A stretch of 11,586 nucleotides of DNA from JBEGTT01 sp041179245 (GCA_041179245.1 JBEGTT010000104.1:1-11586), one strand, 5' to 3'. Counted from the stretch's first letter, positions 1 to 6,610 are shown. Translations and numbers: made by a program. The notes: generated by a model from the sequence alone, not told the origin.

Positions 1-75
1 CGTCTGCCAACCCAACCAAACAGCAAAATCAACGAACTCCTGCCGCATCTCTGGCAACCAAAAAACAACGCATAA
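1..75 (+). CDS. IS66-family transposase, C-terminal 24 residues (partial)
   Basis: Frame 1 is open from the window edge to a TAA at 73-75 and reads RLPTQPNSKINELLPHLWQP followed by KNNA. The PNS(R/K)I-x-ELLP-x-x-W pattern is what I recall from the extreme C-terminus of IS66 TnpC transposases, where a small C-terminal domain follows the DDE catalytic core. The stop lies 32 bases before the proposed element end, which is a normal distance for this family. The catalytic residues are outside the window, so activity cannot be judged. The call rests on a short stretch of protein, but the GTAAGC terminus at 102-107 supports it independently. Confidence 0.7.
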   Translation, partial: RLPTQPNSKINELLPHLWQPKNNA

Positions 76-107
76 ACAAAATCAATACGGGATTGCCGGG
101 TGCTTAC
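1..107 (+). mobile_element. right end of an IS66-family insertion sequence (partial)
   Basis: The bases up to 107 form the right end of an insertion sequence whose remainder lies outside the window. Read inward from 107 on the minus strand, the end begins GTAAGCACCCGGCAATCCCG. IS66-family terminal repeats are known to start with GTAA, and the preceding reading frame looks like an IS66 transposase C-terminus. The family makes 8-bp target duplications, so bases 108-115 (GTTCAGTC) would be the right copy. The left end cannot be seen, so neither the duplication nor the length of the inverted repeat can be confirmed. The coding frame of the downstream glycosyltransferase begins immediately after this boundary. 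Confidence 0.75.
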
Positions 108-133
108 GTTCAGTCAGACAGATTTGGGGGGAT

Positions 134-2374
134 TTGCGCGGTACCTATTTCCAGAATGCATTCTTGGTGGGCACTTTGTACATTGATGCATCGAATGACA
201 CCGTGGTTCCAACCAAGCCAAAAGTGGAAATTTTGCCATTTGAAAAATCACAGTTAACGCCTGTGAAAGATCACCTACACTTTGCAAAAATCGCTGAAAG
301 TTATTGGAAAGCCAAGGTCTACCCAAACCATCTTTTGCCTGAGTTGGCACCGTATTTCCCAGTGATTACGGTGGAATCGGGTGGCCGTGTTCGGTTGGAC
401 TGTGCAAGTGGTTATATGCTCGCCTTAGCGGCGGGAAGCCAGTTTTGTTCCAGTGAAAATGCGTTGAGGTCGCTTGTGGCTATGCCCCGTCAATTATTCT
501 CTGATTTGGCAAAACTCTTGAAAGGCACCTCACTGAAAGTGGCCGATAGCCCAGAGCAAGGCTTGGCGCTAGCGTTGAAATACTGTCGAGTTTTTCGAGG
601 GAAAAGGCATTATCTGTCATTGAAACACCGCCGTCAGAGTGCGGAAAAAGTAATAAAAGAAGTTAACCAAGTTTTAGCTAAATTAAGTGTGGTTCGTTCA
701 ACTGATGAGAGTGAGAAAATACCCATGACTGCTGCGATTTACTACCACCCGGAAGCGTATACAACCTCTGGCCCTAAGCTGATGGGGCGTAACGCTGCTG
801 GGGAATCCTTCCTTCGCGGATTTTTGACACATAGCAAAGCGTCGGAATTTTGGGCGCAGGTTCAACAACCTGCCCACGCCCAACACTTTGGGCAAACGGT
901 TGCGGCCTTTGGTCGTAAAGAACCCGTTAAAGCCGTTGATAAGAACAGCCTTGGTGCTTTGTCCAACGCAGGTGTGGTGTATTTCCCCGGCCCCGGTATT
1001 GGGGAGTACGCCAACCATCGTGCTTTGTATGGACATGGAAATTGGAGTCTCTGCGGCATTACCCATACGACTTCGTCCGCAGGAGCGATGGACGCGCTGG
1101 CTGCTTTAGTAACGTCGCCGGTTCAGCCGTGGGATGCGGTGATCTGTACTTCCACTGCCGTTAAAGACAATGTGGTTCGCTTGCTGCAAGCTCAGGTGGA
1201 TTACCTTAAAGACCGACTGGGTATTACCAAGGTTACGTTGCCGCAATTGCCGGTGATTCCGCTGGGAATTCATATGCAGGATTTTGTGTATACGGATAAT
1301 CAGAAGTCAGCAGCCCGTAAAGCCATTGGCGCAGACAAAGACACACTGGTTGTGTTGTTCATGGGCAGGTTGTCTTTCCATGCCAAGGCGCATCCTTTGG
1401 CGATGTACCAAGCCTTGGAACAAGCAGCTAAAGCCACAGGCAAGAATGTGGTGTTGGTGGAATGTGGCTGGTTTGCCAACGACTATATCCAAAATGCTTA
1501 CGCCGATGCTCAGAAACTGGCTTGCCCTAATGTGCGAGTTGTCACCCTTGATGGCCGCAAAGCCGAAGACCGTTTAACCGCATGGGCGAGTGCCGATGTG
1601 TTCTGTTCTCTCTCCGACAATATTCAGGAAACCTTTGGCATTGTGCCGATTGAAGCGATGGCTGCAGGGATTCCCGTGGTGGTTGCGGATTGGGATGGTT
1701 ACAAAGATACGGTAAGGGAGGGTGTTGATGGTTTCCGTATCCCAACCCTGATGCCACAAGCAGGGTTAGGAACGGATCTGGCGTTACGCCATGCCTTAGA
1801 GATTGATACCTACGATATGTATTGTGGGCATACCTGCTCCTTGATTGCCGTGGATGTGGAAGCTACGGCTCAAGCGTTTAGCAAACTGTTTAATTCCCCT
1901 GAACTCAGAAAGCAGATGGGTGAAGCCGGTCAGCAACGAGCCAGAGAAGTCTATGACTGGAAAACCATCATCGGCCAGTACGAAGACTTGTGGGCTAACC
2001 TAAATGAAATCCGTAAGGCCCAAGCGCCGAACATCAAACCATTGCCACACCCTTGGCCTGCCCGGATGGACCCTTTCCATGCCTTTGCCAGTTACCCCAC
2101 TAAGTTACTGACACCGGATACGGTATTAAAGCTGGTGGATGCCAACCTGAACACGGCACAGCAACGGCTTAACCAATACCGGCAACTGGCAATGGTGGAT
2201 TTTGCAAAAGTGATCCTGCCCACAGAAATAGAATACATGTCTGTCCTAACATTGCTGGCTAATGGGCCACAAGCAGCTGGCGCAGTTGTTCAGGGATTAC
2301 CCCAAGCACGTCAGGCATTTGTGCTCAGAACGCTGACTTGGATGGCGAAGATGGGTGTCATCGCATTGAACTGA
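134..2374 (+). CDS. glycosyltransferase, GT-B fold (GT4-like), 5'-truncated by the IS
   Basis: This is a glycosyltransferase expected to move a sugar from a nucleotide-sugar donor; the acceptor is unknown. Numbered from the TTG at 134, residues 1-197 form an unrecognised N-terminal domain. A GT-B-like region follows from about residue 198 (MTAAIYYHPEAY), with a donor-side segment VLFMGRLSFHAK near residue 407 and the retaining-type E-x7-E motif at E499 and E507 within ETFGIVPIEAMAAGIPVVVA. About 90 C-terminal residues lie beyond the GT fold. The frame stays open from 134 back to the IS boundary at 107 (SVRQIWGDLRGTYFQNAF reads like real protein). The TTG has only a G-run placed too close to act as a Shine-Dalgarno. 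The gene is therefore probably interrupted, and 134 is only the first formal start. An ATG at 725 could produce the GT domain alone. The DUF6447-like gene starts 31 bases after the stop, suggesting one transcript. Family call is good; integrity is doubtful. Confidence 0.85.
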   Translation: MRGTYFQNAFLVGTLYIDASNDTVVPTKPKVEILPFEKSQLTPVKDHLHFAKIAESYWKAKVYPNHLLPELAPYFPVITVESGGRVRLDCASGYMLALAAGSQFCSSENALRSLVAMPRQLFSDLAKLLKGTSLKVADSPEQGLALALKYCRVFRGKRHYLSLKHRRQSAEKVIKEVNQVLAKLSVVRSTDESEKIPMTAAIYYHPEAYTTSGPKLMGRNAAGESFLRGFLTHSKASEFWAQVQQPAHAQHFGQTVAAFGRKEPVKAVDKNSLGALSNAGVVYFPGPGIGEYANHRALYGHGNWSLCGITHTTSSAGAMDALAALVTSPVQPWDAVICTSTAVKDNVVRLLQAQVDYLKDRLGITKVTLPQLPVIPLGIHMQDFVYTDNQKSAARKAIGADKDTLVVLFMGRLSFHAKAHPLAMYQALEQAAKATGKNVVLVECGWFANDYIQNAYADAQKLACPNVRVVTLDGRKAEDRLTAWASADVFCSLSDNIQETFGIVPIEAMAAGIPVVVADWDGYKDTVREGVDGFRIPTLMPQAGLGTDLALRHALEIDTYDMYCGHTCSLIAVDVEATAQAFSKLFNSPELRKQMGEAGQQRAREVYDWKTIIGQYEDLWANLNEIRKAQAPNIKPLPHPWPARMDPFHAFASYPTKLLTPDTVLKLVDANLNTAQQRLNQYRQLAMVDFAKVILPTEIEYMSVLTLLANGPQAAGAVVQGLPQARQAFVLRTLTWMAKMGVIALN

Positions 2375-2395
2375 GTACTAACTAGAACCACTAAA

Positions 2396-2425
2396 GGAGA
2401 AAACCATGAGCCTTCCACAATACGT
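2396..2425 (+). repeat. 30-bp identical repeat at the start of DUF6447-like copy A
   Basis: The Shine-Dalgarno, spacer and first codons of copy A are identical to 5955-5984 in copy B. The sequences diverge on both sides, so this is the best-preserved part of an older duplication, or a site under selection for translation. Confidence 0.85.
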
Positions 2426-2720
2426 AACCGTCAACGGTACTAACTACGCCACCGAAAAACTATCGGATACCGCCCGTGAGCAAGTGGCGAATCTGCAAAT
2501 CGTGGATGAGGAGATTCGGAAACTACAGAATCTATTAGGTATCGCTCAAACGGCACGGAATGTTTACATCGCTGACCTGCTCAAAGCGCTTGAAGCGGCT
2601 AAGCCCGCTAAAGCTGAAAAAGCTCCAGCTAAACCTGACGCCAAAGCGGTGAAGGAAGAAGCGGCAGAACCCGCTCCTGCTGCAGCGACCAAGAAGCCAA
2701 GGGCGAAGAAGACAGTTTAA
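2406..2720 (+). CDS. small DUF6447-like protein, copy A
   Basis: A 104-residue protein of unknown function. Residues 1-62 form a conserved head: a short beta-like start (PQYVTVNGTNYATEKL), then a helix rich in charged and Leu/Ile residues (EQVANLQIVDEEIRKLQNLL) suited to a coiled coil. Residues 66-104 are a Lys/Ala/Pro/Glu low-complexity tail ending KKPRAKKTV. The head resembles the small family I recall as DUF6447; no search was done. The start has a strong AAGGAGA Shine-Dalgarno seven bases upstream. No signal peptide or membrane segment is visible, so it is probably cytoplasmic. The basic tail could bind nucleic acid or an acidic partner such as an RTX protein, but that is speculation. It sits between the glycosyltransferase and the RTX protease and has a paralogue at 5965-6276. 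Confidence 0.85.
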   Translation: MSLPQYVTVNGTNYATEKLSDTAREQVANLQIVDEEIRKLQNLLGIAQTARNVYIADLLKALEAAKPAKAEKAPAKPDAKAVKEEAAEPAPAAATKKPRAKKTV

Positions 2721-2781
2721 TTTCAAGCTGGGTATGGAACTTTCGCGTCACAAACCTACGTCGCTAGTGGAACGGCATCTT

Positions 2782-2809
2782 TTGTAATGGCTTCCTCGGG
2801 GGTTAAAAT
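2782..2809 (+). promoter_or_regulatory. possible sigma-70 promoter of the RTX protease gene
   Basis: TTGTAA (2782-2787) and TAAAAT (2804-2809) are separated by 16 bases, a reasonable -35/-10 pair, about 77 bases ahead of the protease ATG. The intergenic gap of 166 bases is longer than needed for simple operon read-through, which makes a separate promoter plausible. The evidence is motif match only. Confidence 0.35.
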
Positions 2810-2886
2810 GGACGCCAACCCTAAACGTTATTCCAACGGGTAGCGCATTTTTTCTAATCATTTAGTATTTATCTGGAGCCTTGAGT

Positions 2887-5286
2887 ATGTCGACGCCTGA
2901 TAGCAGTGGAAATACAAGTAGCTTTACCCTGAGCGGAACCAATGACCTTGATGCAATTTTGAACGGGGACAAATTGAAGTGGGGTGACACTTCAGGAACC
3001 CCCGTCGTTACGTATAGTTTTCCGCAAACAGGTGCTGTATGGGGTAGCGGGTATAGCGACGAGGTGACTTCTGCTAATTTTGCACCACTGTCGTCAGAGT
3101 ATTCGGATGAGATTGCTGCTGCGTTACATGCATGGAGTGATGTTGCAAACATTTCCTTTCAGCCGGTTTCGGAAACGTCTGAGTCGGTGGGTGATATTCG
3201 GATTGCTTACAGTTACGCAGTAGGTGATTCCAGTTGGGGTTATGCGTGGTATCCATCGGGTAGTCCGTGGGCGGGCGATGTGTGGATGAATCGCAAGACT
3301 GTTCTGGATGAGAGCCACGCGACGTTTGCGCCCGGTTCTATCGATTTTGAAAACCTGATTCATGAGTTTGGTCATGCGATTGGTTTGAAGCACCCCGGAA
3401 ACTACAACGCGGGCGGCGGCGGTGCCGAAGGGCCATACATCACGCAGATGCTGGATAAAGTGAATTACACCATCATGTCTTACACCGAGGCTGATTGGAA
3501 GGATGCCAACGGGGACGCAGTTTTCCCTAGAACACCGGGTGTTTATGACGTAAGAGCCATCCAGTATCTATATGGGGCAAACACAACAACCAATCTCGGT
3601 GATACAACCTATACCCTTAGTGCATCCGGTTTGCTGGGAGAAACCCTGTGGGATGCTGGTGGCACTGACACCATTAATGCATCTAGTTTTACAACGCCGG
3701 TACAAATTGATTTGACGGACGGCCACTACAGTAGCGTCGGTCTTGAGAACAACATTGGTATTGCATTTAACGCGGTTATTGAGGGCGCAGTCGGTGGCTC
3801 TGGGGATGACACGCTGATTGGTAATAACGTTAGCAATTCGTTGACCGGTGGGGCTGGCAACGACAAGTTCATGTTCAACACGGCACTGAACGGCACATCC
3901 AACGTGGATACGATCACGGATTTTGTGTCTGGTGCCGACAAGCTGTATCTCAGCGGTGATATTTTTGCGGCGATCAGTGGTGGCAGTAGTGGTTTGTCTC
4001 AGTCTTTTGTTTCCAGTGCTGTTGCTACGGCTTTGACGGATCGTTTGCTTTATGACGCTTCGACGGGTTATTTGTCGTATGACCCTGATGGGTCTGGTGC
4101 CAGTCCAGCTGTCCGGTTTGCCTTATTGTCGGGTAGCTCTACTTTGCTTGCGAGCGATATCAAGGTTGTGGGTGGTGGGAGCGCACCAGCGGGCAAAGCT
4201 TCACCCCCCGCAGCCAAAATATACGATGGCGAAATTCAGTCGGGTGGTAGCACCACGGATACGGTTGAAGGTGGAACGGGTGATGATGAACTTTCTGGTG
4301 AAGGGGGTAATGATTCGCTAGAGGCCGGTGAGGGTGATGACTATCTGGACGGTGGAGACGGGAATGATTCCCTCGACGGAGGGGCTGGCGATGATGTGGT
4401 TTCTGGTGGCGCCGGGAATGATGTTGCCCATTCTGGTGATGGCAGCGACGAAGTCTATGGTGATGCTGGAAACGACACGCTGTTCCTTGAAGATGGTGAT
4501 GATTACGCCGAAGGCGGCGATGGCAATGATGTTGTGACGGGTGGCCTTGGCGATGACCTGATTTATGGTGGTGCTGGAAACGACAAGATTGACGGTGGTG
4601 AAGGTAACGATGAATTGGGTGGGGACGATGGTGTCGATCAACTGACAGGTGGTTTGGGGGATGACACACTAGACGGTGGCGCTGGCTCAGACAAGATGAC
4701 GGGTGGCCTTGGTGATGATGTTTACTACGTTGATGTTGCCAAGGAAGGCGTGACTGAAAAACCCAATGAGGGTGATGATTCAGTCGTTAGTTCAGTGAGC
4801 TACATCTTAGGCGCTAACGTTGAGAATCTTTTCCTCTACGGCTCATCGGGTTTAACTGGTACAGGCAACAAACTGGATAACTACCTTGGTGGCACAGAAG
4901 AAGCTGACACGCTTAATGGTAAAGAAGGCTTTGATGTGCTGGAGGGTGGCTTGGGTGATGACATTTTTGTCTTCGATACCAAGTTGTCAGAAACAACAAA
5001 TGTTGATGAGATTGCAGACTTTGTTAGTGGCCAAGACAAGATTTATCTGAGCAAGAAAATTTTTGCGAAGATCGCCGCAGGTGCATTGTCCGAGTCAGAC
5101 TTGCTGGTTACCACGCTGGGTGAGAATGCCGTGGTTGCCAGTGGAGGAAGCGCTCATTTTATTTACGACCAAGCGACAGGTAATCTGTATTTTGACAAGG
5201 ATGCTGCGGGTAGTGCGACAGCTGTGAAATTTGCCACACTCATGGGCCTGCCTTCGTTGGAAGCTGCTGATCTTATGATTGTTTAA
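2887..5286 (+). CDS. serralysin-type (M10) RTX metalloprotease, type I secreted
   Basis: A predicted extracellular zinc protease of 799 residues. The catalytic domain (about 40-230) carries HEFGHAIGLKH at 159-169 (zinc ligands H159, H163, H169; catalytic E160) and the Met-turn IMSY at 196-199, as in serralysins. RTX-like motifs start near residue 303. A first secretion-type module spans about 324-429 and ends DIKVV. A Ser/Ala/Pro-rich linker follows, then 17 consecutive nonapeptide Ca2+-binding repeats (461-613). A second module (about 689-799) ends in DLMIV, matching the Asp-plus-hydrophobic end of type I substrates. No Sec signal is present, as expected. Typical serralysins are about 450-500 residues, so this one is extended by a second repeat block and tail. 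ATG 2887 is preferred over TTG 2881 because GGAG (2875-2878) is eight bases before it. The transporter is not in the window. It may be expressed with the upstream DUF6447-like gene or from its own promoter. Confidence 0.93.
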   Translation: MSTPDSSGNTSSFTLSGTNDLDAILNGDKLKWGDTSGTPVVTYSFPQTGAVWGSGYSDEVTSANFAPLSSEYSDEIAAALHAWSDVANISFQPVSETSESVGDIRIAYSYAVGDSSWGYAWYPSGSPWAGDVWMNRKTVLDESHATFAPGSIDFENLIHEFGHAIGLKHPGNYNAGGGGAEGPYITQMLDKVNYTIMSYTEADWKDANGDAVFPRTPGVYDVRAIQYLYGANTTTNLGDTTYTLSASGLLGETLWDAGGTDTINASSFTTPVQIDLTDGHYSSVGLENNIGIAFNAVIEGAVGGSGDDTLIGNNVSNSLTGGAGNDKFMFNTALNGTSNVDTITDFVSGADKLYLSGDIFAAISGGSSGLSQSFVSSAVATALTDRLLYDASTGYLSYDPDGSGASPAVRFALLSGSSTLLASDIKVVGGGSAPAGKASPPAAKIYDGEIQSGGSTTDTVEGGTGDDELSGEGGNDSLEAGEGDDYLDGGDGNDSLDGGAGDDVVSGGAGNDVAHSGDGSDEVYGDAGNDTLFLEDGDDYAEGGDGNDVVTGGLGDDLIYGGAGNDKIDGGEGNDELGGDDGVDQLTGGLGDDTLDGGAGSDKMTGGLGDDVYYVDVAKEGVTEKPNEGDDSVVSSVSYILGANVENLFLYGSSGLTGTGNKLDNYLGGTEEADTLNGKEGFDVLEGGLGDDIFVFDTKLSETTNVDEIADFVSGQDKIYLSKKIFAKIAAGALSESDLLVTTLGENAVVASGGSAHFIYDQATGNLYFDKDAAGSATAVKFATLMGLPSLEAADLMIV
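4267..4725 (+). repeat. 17 tandem RTX nonapeptide repeats within the protease gene
   Basis: Seventeen back-to-back 27-base units encode GGxGxDxxL-type nonapeptides (for example DGGAGDDVV, TGGLGDDLI, YGGAGNDKI). Such repeats bind Ca2+ outside the cell and fold into a parallel beta-roll. Several units are degenerate at the glycines (HSGDGSDEV, FLEDGDDYA, GGDDGVDQL) but keep the nine-residue register. Further isolated motifs lie at about 3793-3861 and 4915-4962. Confidence 0.9.
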
Positions 5287-5301
5287 CGATCGGCGCACGA
5301 T

Positions 5302-5331
5302 AAAAAAGCCCGGAATGTTCCGGGCTTTTTT
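5302..5331. terminator. bidirectional Rho-independent terminator
   Basis: An eight-base stem GCCCGGAA / TTCCGGGC (5308-5315 with 5318-5325) is flanked by six A on the left and six T on the right, so it can end transcripts from both sides. It lies 15 bases after the protease stop and 32 bases after the stop of the minus-strand RTX fragment. Confidence 0.93.
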
Positions 5332-5362
5332 GTGCCTGTATGTAAATGGACTTGGACAAGGA

Positions 5363-5911
5363 TCAGCCAAACACGAAATCCTCCACTGCTAATGTGTGAT
5401 CGACAATACCCAGTAATCTGATTTCGTCGTTGGCTACGGTGCCGTCACCGTTCGTGTCAGTGACCACATAAAGTCCAGTATTTTGATCATTTGTGACCAG
5501 CGCAACCAAAAGGGAGGCTCCGGCATATGAGCTTTTGAGCGCACCGATGGCGGTTATCACGGCAGAAAAATTGAGCGATGTTAAACCTGCTTTGGTCAGC
5601 GTTGTACTGGTCACCAAACAGACCTCATCTGTTGCTACATTGATCGCATTAGCCGACCTAGAAACAACGGCAGCCGCACTATCCCCATTCCGGTCGAGCA
5701 AAGTGTTCAAATTGCCAGTGAATACGATCTTGTCTTTCCCAGAGGTAAATCCGTTAACCGTGTCGTATCCCGTCCTGGCGCCTGCAGCAGCGCCATCATT
5801 GACTGTGCTAAATACCACCCGCGTAACATCATCCGTTTGACTGCTCAGATTGATCGTGTCTGTGCCAAGCCCACCCAATACCTCGCCGATGCCTTCGCCG
5901 CTTGAGCAGAT
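5363..5911 (-). pseudogene. orphan C-terminal tail of an RTX / type I secreted protein
   Basis: On the minus strand the frame opens just after a TGA at 5912-5914 and ends with TGA at 5363-5365. It begins with RTX-like glycine-rich sequence (GEGIGEVLGGLGTDTINLSS) and a VNGFTSGKDKIVF segment of the kind that follows RTX repeats. It continues as a roughly 120-residue C-terminal domain ending VEDFVFG. An exact EF-hand-type loop, DTNGDGTVANDE, lies near the end. The only formal start near the front is a TTG at 5876-5878 with no convincing ribosome site. The sequence starts in the middle of an RTX block, so I read it as the 3' end of a larger secreted protein or adhesin whose N-terminal part was lost. 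It is not a close copy of the neighbouring protease tail. It could still be expressed as a 171-residue fragment. Confidence 0.65.
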
Positions 5912-5954
5912 TCAGAGTAGCGACACGATTAAGTTTTAAGACCAACTATCCAAG

Positions 5955-5984
5955 GGAGAAAACCATGAGCCTTCCACAATACGT
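5955..5984 (+). repeat. 30-bp identical repeat at the start of DUF6447-like copy B
   Basis: This matches 2396-2425 exactly. Upstream of it copy A has the glycosyltransferase end, whereas copy B has the minus-strand RTX fragment. Confidence 0.85.
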
Positions 5985-6276
5985 GACTATCAACGGCACC
6001 AACTACGCTACTGAGAAGCTGCCACAAGCTGCCTTGGAACAGGTGGCTAACGTGCAAATCGTTGATGCAGAAATCCAGCGTCTGCAAAACCAGCTAGGCA
6101 TCGCTCAGACAGCCAAGAGTATTTATGTCAGCCAGTTGTTAGAGGCCATGAAGACGGCCAAGACTGAACAACCTGCCGCTGAGAAAAAACCTGCTGGAAA
6201 GTCTAAGGTTGCTGAGCCAGCGCCAGTTGAAGCGGCTACACCCGCCAAGAAGACACGGGCTAAGAAGGCTGTTTGA
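5965..6276 (+). CDS. small DUF6447-like protein, copy B
   Basis: A 103-residue paralogue of the protein encoded at 2406-2720. The first 66 residues match at about 47 positions, including MSLPQYVT and GIAQTA. The Lys/Ala/Pro-rich tail is similar in composition but not in order, and ends KKTRAKKAV. The ATG at 5965 has a GGGAGA ribosome site with the same spacing as copy A, and 30 bases around the start (5955-5984) are identical in both copies. A longer in-frame opening from 5902 is rejected because it would swallow this conserved site. The next ORF starts 20 bases downstream, so the two are probably co-transcribed. Function unknown. It is intact, unlike its neighbours. Confidence 0.82.
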   Translation: MSLPQYVTINGTNYATEKLPQAALEQVANVQIVDAEIQRLQNQLGIAQTAKSIYVSQLLEAMKTAKTEQPAAEKKPAGKSKVAEPAPVEAATPAKKTRAKKAV

Positions 6277-6295
6277 TTTGTCAGGTGAGTGACCT

Positions 6296-6487
6296 ATGAA
6301 CCAACTAATCAACAACGCAGAGCTGTTAGCCGAGTTAGAAGCCATTAAGGCTGAGTCAATCGGCTGGCAGTCCTTGGGTGATGCTTACCTGCACATGGGT
6401 AATCCTGATGAAGAAGAGGTCGTGATTACTGTCGCAGGAATACCCGATGCCGCAATGGCGGGGATGAATGTGCTGCTGGTGGGGTGA
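6296..6487 (+). CDS. short hypothetical protein, probably an N-terminal gene fragment
   Basis: A 63-residue ORF with a usable AGGTGA site ahead of the ATG. I do not recognise a family. Residues 12-34 (LAELEAIKAESIGWQSLGDA, then YLH) are mostly helical and carry a W-x-x-L-G-x-A-Y pattern faintly like one TPR helix pair. The last residues read MNVLLVG. The same segment recurs at 7279-7345 with mostly synonymous differences, showing it was once under coding selection. Immediately after its stop comes a scrap of glycosyltransferase C-terminus in another frame, so this ORF may be the surviving N-terminus of a deleted glycosyltransferase-like gene. The N-terminus of the intact homologue is outside the window, so the link cannot be tested here. 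Confidence 0.5.
   Translation: MNQLINNAELLAELEAIKAESIGWQSLGDAYLHMGNPDEEEVVITVAGIPDAAMAGMNVLLVG
6331..6397 (+). repeat. 67-bp direct repeat, copy 1
   Basis: This segment matches 7279-7345 at 63 of 67 bases. Three of the four differences fall at third codon positions or are silent, and one changes Ser to Pro. The two copies flank the toxin-antitoxin genes 948 bases apart. Confidence 0.88.
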
Positions 6488-6488
6488 A

Positions 6489-6575
6489 TAGCAGGCGGTA
6501 ACGCAAGACCGGCAAGCATTTGTGTTTAGGAGGCTGGCTTGGATGGTGAAGATGGGGATTGTGACAGTAGGGTAA
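6489..6575 (+). pseudogene. remnant of the C-terminus of a glycosyltransferase paralogue
   Basis: After the TAG at 6489-6491 the frame reads QDRQAFVFRRLAWMVKMGIV and ends at a TAA at 6573-6575. Aligned with the end of the gene at 134-2374 (QARQAFVLRTLTWMAKMGVI), 13 of the last 23 residues agree and both stop at nearly the same place. DNA similarity is also clear (GGCATTTGTG versus AGCATTTGTG, CTTGGATGG, GAAGATGGG). There is no start codon or ribosome site, so this is a decayed 3' end left by an internal deletion and frameshift. Confidence 0.7.
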
Positions 6576-6576
6576 T

Positions 6577-6609
6577 TTGCAAAATTTCGCTTTAAGGCTA
6601 AAATTTAGC
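6577..6609 (+). promoter_or_regulatory. promoter and probable autoregulatory operator of the toxin-antitoxin operon
   Basis: TTGCAA (6577-6582) and TAAAAT (6599-6604) are 16 bases apart and form a good sigma-70 promoter. A perfect inverted repeat, GCTAAA-A-TTTAGC (6597-6609), covers the -10 box, and a similar imperfect one, GCAAAATTTCGC (6579-6590), covers the -35 side. Paired AT-rich palindromes over the promoter are what an antitoxin with a helix-turn-helix would bind to repress its own operon. The expected transcription start is at or within a base or two of the toxin ATG at 6611. Confidence 0.6.
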
Positions 6610-6610
6610 T

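Noticed and set aside
2798..2822. A GGGTT...AACCC inverted repeat ahead of the RTX gene
   Set aside because: The stem is only five bases with a 12-base loop, has no T-run, and overlaps the proposed -10 box by chance-level similarity.
2881..2886. TTG at 2881 as the start of the RTX protease
   Set aside because: It would leave only two bases after GGAG, while ATG 2887 has eight.
4160..4669. A 169-codon minus-strand frame rich in His, Pro and Arg
   Set aside because: It mirrors the RTX repeat DNA; the His-rich composition comes from complementing GGTGATGA-type repeats.
4267..4725. The regular repeat array viewed as a possible CRISPR or non-coding satellite
   Set aside because: The period is exactly 27 bases in frame and encodes RTX nonapeptides; there are no invariant repeats separated by unique spacers.
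5493..5840. A 115-codon plus-strand frame opposite the RTX tail fragment
   Set aside because: The minus-strand frame has recognisable RTX and EF-hand sequence; the plus frame is its complement with no features.
5902..5964. An upstream start giving copy B of the DUF6447-like protein 21 extra residues
   Set aside because: Copy A starts at the equivalent ATG with an identical ribosome site, and the extra residues have no counterpart.
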